From Pseudomonas taiwanensis (GTDB lineage Bacteria > Pseudomonadota > Gammaproteobacteria > Pseudomonadales > Pseudomonadaceae), in contig NZ_QJRF01000070.1 in NCBI RefSeq assembly GCF_013393345.1, positions 124,001 through 188,000 on the forward strand: a stretch of DNA of 64,000 bases. Direction: 5' to 3'. A model generated the notes under the pieces. That model did not search any database and was not told the DNA's origin. It saw nothing but the letters and a program-made list of their open reading frames with translations. Below, one piece after another: positions 61,746-64,000 of this stretch; the first letter of the stretch is position 1; each line of letters starts with the position of its first letter. The position numbers were made by a program, and so were the translations under genes.

Positions 61746-62705
61746 ATGATCCGCGTCGCCCTGTTCGTCTGCCCACAGACCGTCTGCTCCAGCCTGGCAA
61801 CGGCTGATGACGCCTTTCGCCTGGCCAACCAGTTGGCCGGCGAGCCGTTGTTCCAGGTCCAGCGCTTCAGCCGTGATGGCCGCGCTGTGGATATCGGCAT
61901 GGCCGAGGTGCGGGTGGATGGCGACCTGGCCCTGGCGGAGGACGCCGATCTGGTACTGCTGACAGCGACCGGCCCTGGCGTGGAGAAAACCCTCGCAGCC
62001 AATCAGGCACTGCTGCCCTGGCTGGCCGCCCGGCCGGATACCCAGCAACTTGCCAGCCTCTGCAGCAGTGCCTTCCTGTTGGCCGCCTCGGGTCGCCTCG
62101 ACGGCCGCCGCGCCACGACGCACTGGGCACTGGCACCGGCCTTCCGCAAACGTTATCCACAGGTCCGGCTGGACGCGGATGCCATGCTGACGGAGGACGG
62201 CAACCTGTTCTGTTCGGGTGGTGCCCAGGCGGGGCTGGACCTCTGCCTGCACCTGATCGGCTGGCACGCGGGCGACTGGCTCGCGCAACGGGTGGCCAGC
62301 GCCATGGTGTTCGACATGCAGCGCGGTCTCCAATCGCGATTCGCTCCGTTGTTGCCAGCCGCCGGCGGTGACGATCCACAGATAGGCCCGCTGCTGCTCT
62401 TCCTGCAGCGCAACCTGGCCGAACCGCTGGACGTGGACGCCCTGGCGACCCGCGCCCACTGCTCGAGCCGCACCCTGTTGCGACGCTTCAGGGCCGCCAC
62501 CGGCCTGACCCCAAATGCCTACCTGCAACGGCTGCGTATCAGCGCAGCGCAGATCGCCCTGCGCAACCCGGCGCGGTCCCTGGAACAGGTGGCGGCGCAG
62601 GTGGGTTACGCCGATCGGGCGACGTTCGCCAAGTTGTTCAAGCAATTGTGCGGGGAAACGCCGGGGGCGTTCAGGCGCAGGCTGCGCGCACCGGAATCAC
62701 CGTAG
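61746..62705 (+). CDS. GlxA-type transcriptional regulator (DJ-1/PfpI + AraC HTH)
   Basis: 319 residues. The N-terminal DJ-1/PfpI-like ligand domain (about 1-180) has an amidase-like nucleophile-elbow segment LCSSAFLLAASGRLDGRRAT followed by HWALAPAFRKRYP. The C-terminal AraC DNA-binding region (about 215-315) contains two helix-turn-helix units (LDVDALATRAHCSSRTLLRR; LEQVAAQVGYADRATFAKLF). Pseudomonad members of this type include regulators for arginine, carnitine and choline derivatives, so an amino-acid-derived ligand is plausible. ATG with weak ribosome site; a candidate TTGTGT/TATCTA promoter would give an almost leaderless mRNA. Confidence 0.87.
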   Translation: MIRVALFVCPQTVCSSLATADDAFRLANQLAGEPLFQVQRFSRDGRAVDIGMAEVRVDGDLALAEDADLVLLTATGPGVEKTLAANQALLPWLAARPDTQQLASLCSSAFLLAASGRLDGRRATTHWALAPAFRKRYPQVRLDADAMLTEDGNLFCSGGAQAGLDLCLHLIGWHAGDWLAQRVASAMVFDMQRGLQSRFAPLLPAAGGDDPQIGPLLLFLQRNLAEPLDVDALATRAHCSSRTLLRRFRAATGLTPNAYLQRLRISAAQIALRNPARSLEQVAAQVGYADRATFAKLFKQLCGETPGAFRRRLRAPESP

Positions 62706-62779
62706 GTTGGGCCAAGCGAAGCGCGGCCCAACGCTTGTTCGCGAAGACGTTGGGCTTCGCTTCGCTCAGCCCAACCTAC
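62702..62779. repeat. REP-like inverted repeat, type D
   Basis: GTAGGTTGGGCCAAGCGAAG at the left and CTTCGCTCAGCCCAACCTAC at the right, with central GCGAAG arms. The left end overlaps the stop region of the GlxA-type gene. Relative at 51122-51203. Confidence 0.85.
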
Positions 62780-62792
62780 AAGAGCAGGTGCT

Positions 62793-63425
62793 TTAAACCG
62801 ACTCTTCCTTCAGTTCCTTGAGGTGCTTGTAGACGGTGGCGCGGCCCATGTTGAGCACGTTGGCCACGTAGTTGGCAGCGCTTTTTCCCTTGAAGGCGCC
62901 CTCGGCATGCAGGGCCAGGACCAGTTCACGCTTGTGATCACGGGTCAGCAGGTTGAGGCCGAGCTGACGCTGGCGTAGCCAGTTGTGCAGGAAGGTGTTG
63001 ATACGCTCCTGCCAGTCGTCGCGGAACAGCGCGTCGGGCTGGGGAATGAGCTTGCTGGATGACAGGAACAGGTCGAGGGCCGCCTTGGCCGCCTCGAACA
63101 TGGAGATGTTCAGGTTGATGCAGAGCATGGCAAGCGGCGCGCCCTGGGCATCGCGCAGCACGGTGCTCACCGAGCGGATCTTCTGGCCGTCCCAGTTGAG
63201 CTTTTCGTAAGGACCGATGTTCCGCTCCCCCACTTCCTCGCCGAGCATGTCTTCCAGCGCCGCATCGTCGCCAACGCAGCGCTTGGAGATGTTGTTGGCG
63301 ATGTAGTCGATCTTCTGTGTCCGCAGGTCGTGCAGCACCACCTCGGCATGGGGAAAGAACAGCGTGGCGATGGCGTCCGCGATGGCGCGATAGTTGTCCA
63401 GGGCGAGGTCTGGTCGAGAGGTCAT
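62793..63425 (-). CDS. dauR: transcriptional regulator DauR (PAS_6/YheO + HTH)
   Basis: 210 residues. N-terminal YheO-like PAS_6 domain (about 8-120; IADAIATLFFPHAEVVLHDL, NWDGQKIRSVSTVLRDA, MLCINLNISMFEA). C-terminal HTH_22 (about 160-210; KRELVLALHAEGAFKGKSAA then VLNMGRATVYKHLKELKEE). In P. aeruginosa, DauR (PA3864) represses the dauBAR operon of D-arginine catabolism. The assignment rests on the family plus the adjacent dauA gene. I chose the ATG at 63425 with AGGAG at 7 bases. Confidence 0.9.
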   Translation of the reverse strand: MTSRPDLALDNYRAIADAIATLFFPHAEVVLHDLRTQKIDYIANNISKRCVGDDAALEDMLGEEVGERNIGPYEKLNWDGQKIRSVSTVLRDAQGAPLAMLCINLNISMFEAAKAALDLFLSSSKLIPQPDALFRDDWQERINTFLHNWLRQRQLGLNLLTRDHKRELVLALHAEGAFKGKSAANYVANVLNMGRATVYKHLKELKEESV

Positions 63426-63504
63426 GGAACGGCTCCTGGAGCAGGAAGATCGGCGCCGGGCGCGGGGCCCGGCGCAGCGAGTGTGGCGCAAAGCGCCAAC
63501 GTCG

Positions 63505-64000
<496 letters not shown>

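Overview
The window is a stretch of Pseudomonas chromosome. The evidence is uniformly high GC, pseudomonad versions of core genes (HscB opening Gly-Thr-Pro-Cys-His, the SuhB, RodZ and PilF types, a cold-shock gene), and several families of REP-like intergenic inverted repeats. From memory, the gene order parallels P. aeruginosa PAO1 from about PA3766 to PA3863. Several genes I would not expect there are interspersed. I cannot name the species from sequence alone. No phage, IS element, CRISPR array, rRNA or obvious genomic island was seen.

Layout. 1-3.65 kb: the 5' part of an aromatic amino acid permease with a structured leader, tadA, and a Tat-exported multicopper oxidase divergent from a Tat-type intradiol dioxygenase-like protein. 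3.8-7.1 kb: guaBA (GMP synthesis) with a clear sigma70 promoter. 7.1-11.3 kb: a zinc-ribbon protein of unknown function, xseA, an exported M23 peptidase and a YbdG-like mechanosensitive channel. 11.4-13.4 kb: leuA behind a leucine-rich leader peptide. 13.5-15.8 kb: an HxlR regulator, an omega-amidase and a methionine-type aminotransferase, the last two overlapping. 16-25.3 kb: a long minus-strand housekeeping block, ndk, rlmN, pilW/pilF, rodZ, ispG, hisS, yfgM, bamB and der. 25.3-30.9 kb: the complete isc operon (iscR-S-U-A-hscB-hscA-fdx-iscX) with two IscR-type boxes at its promoter. 31-34.2 kb: cysE, trmJ, divergent suhB, and a glycine-zipper protein. 34.4-39.8 kb: queA-tgt-yajC-secD-secF. 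39.9-41.1 kb: tRNA-Leu(CAA), a cold-shock gene with a long leader, and an RDD membrane protein. 41.2-49.2 kb: lptFG divergent from pepA-holC-(unknown)-valS, then a small winged-helix protein. 49.3-52.3 kb: an SLC13-type transporter and rlmF. 52.5-57.1 kb: sbcDC. 57.2-64 kb: an orphan TAXI protein, yejK/ndpA, a GST-like protein, a GIY-YIG protein, a SnoaL-like protein divergent from a GlxA-type regulator, dauR, and the 3' part of dauA at the right edge.

Most of the window is conserved housekeeping: nucleotide synthesis, Fe-S assembly, Sec translocation, LPS export, outer-membrane assembly and tRNA modification. I found no strong candidate for a wholly new multi-gene system. The most interesting signals are regulatory or small-scale: the leuA leader with a C-rich, G-poor tract before the gene, the structured permease leader, the paired IscR boxes, and the exported oxidase/dioxygenase pair. 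Start sites were refined by Shine-Dalgarno spacing and known family length. Several genes use GTG or TTG starts (hisS, hscB, the glycine-zipper gene, holC, trmJ, lptF, the SLC13-type gene).
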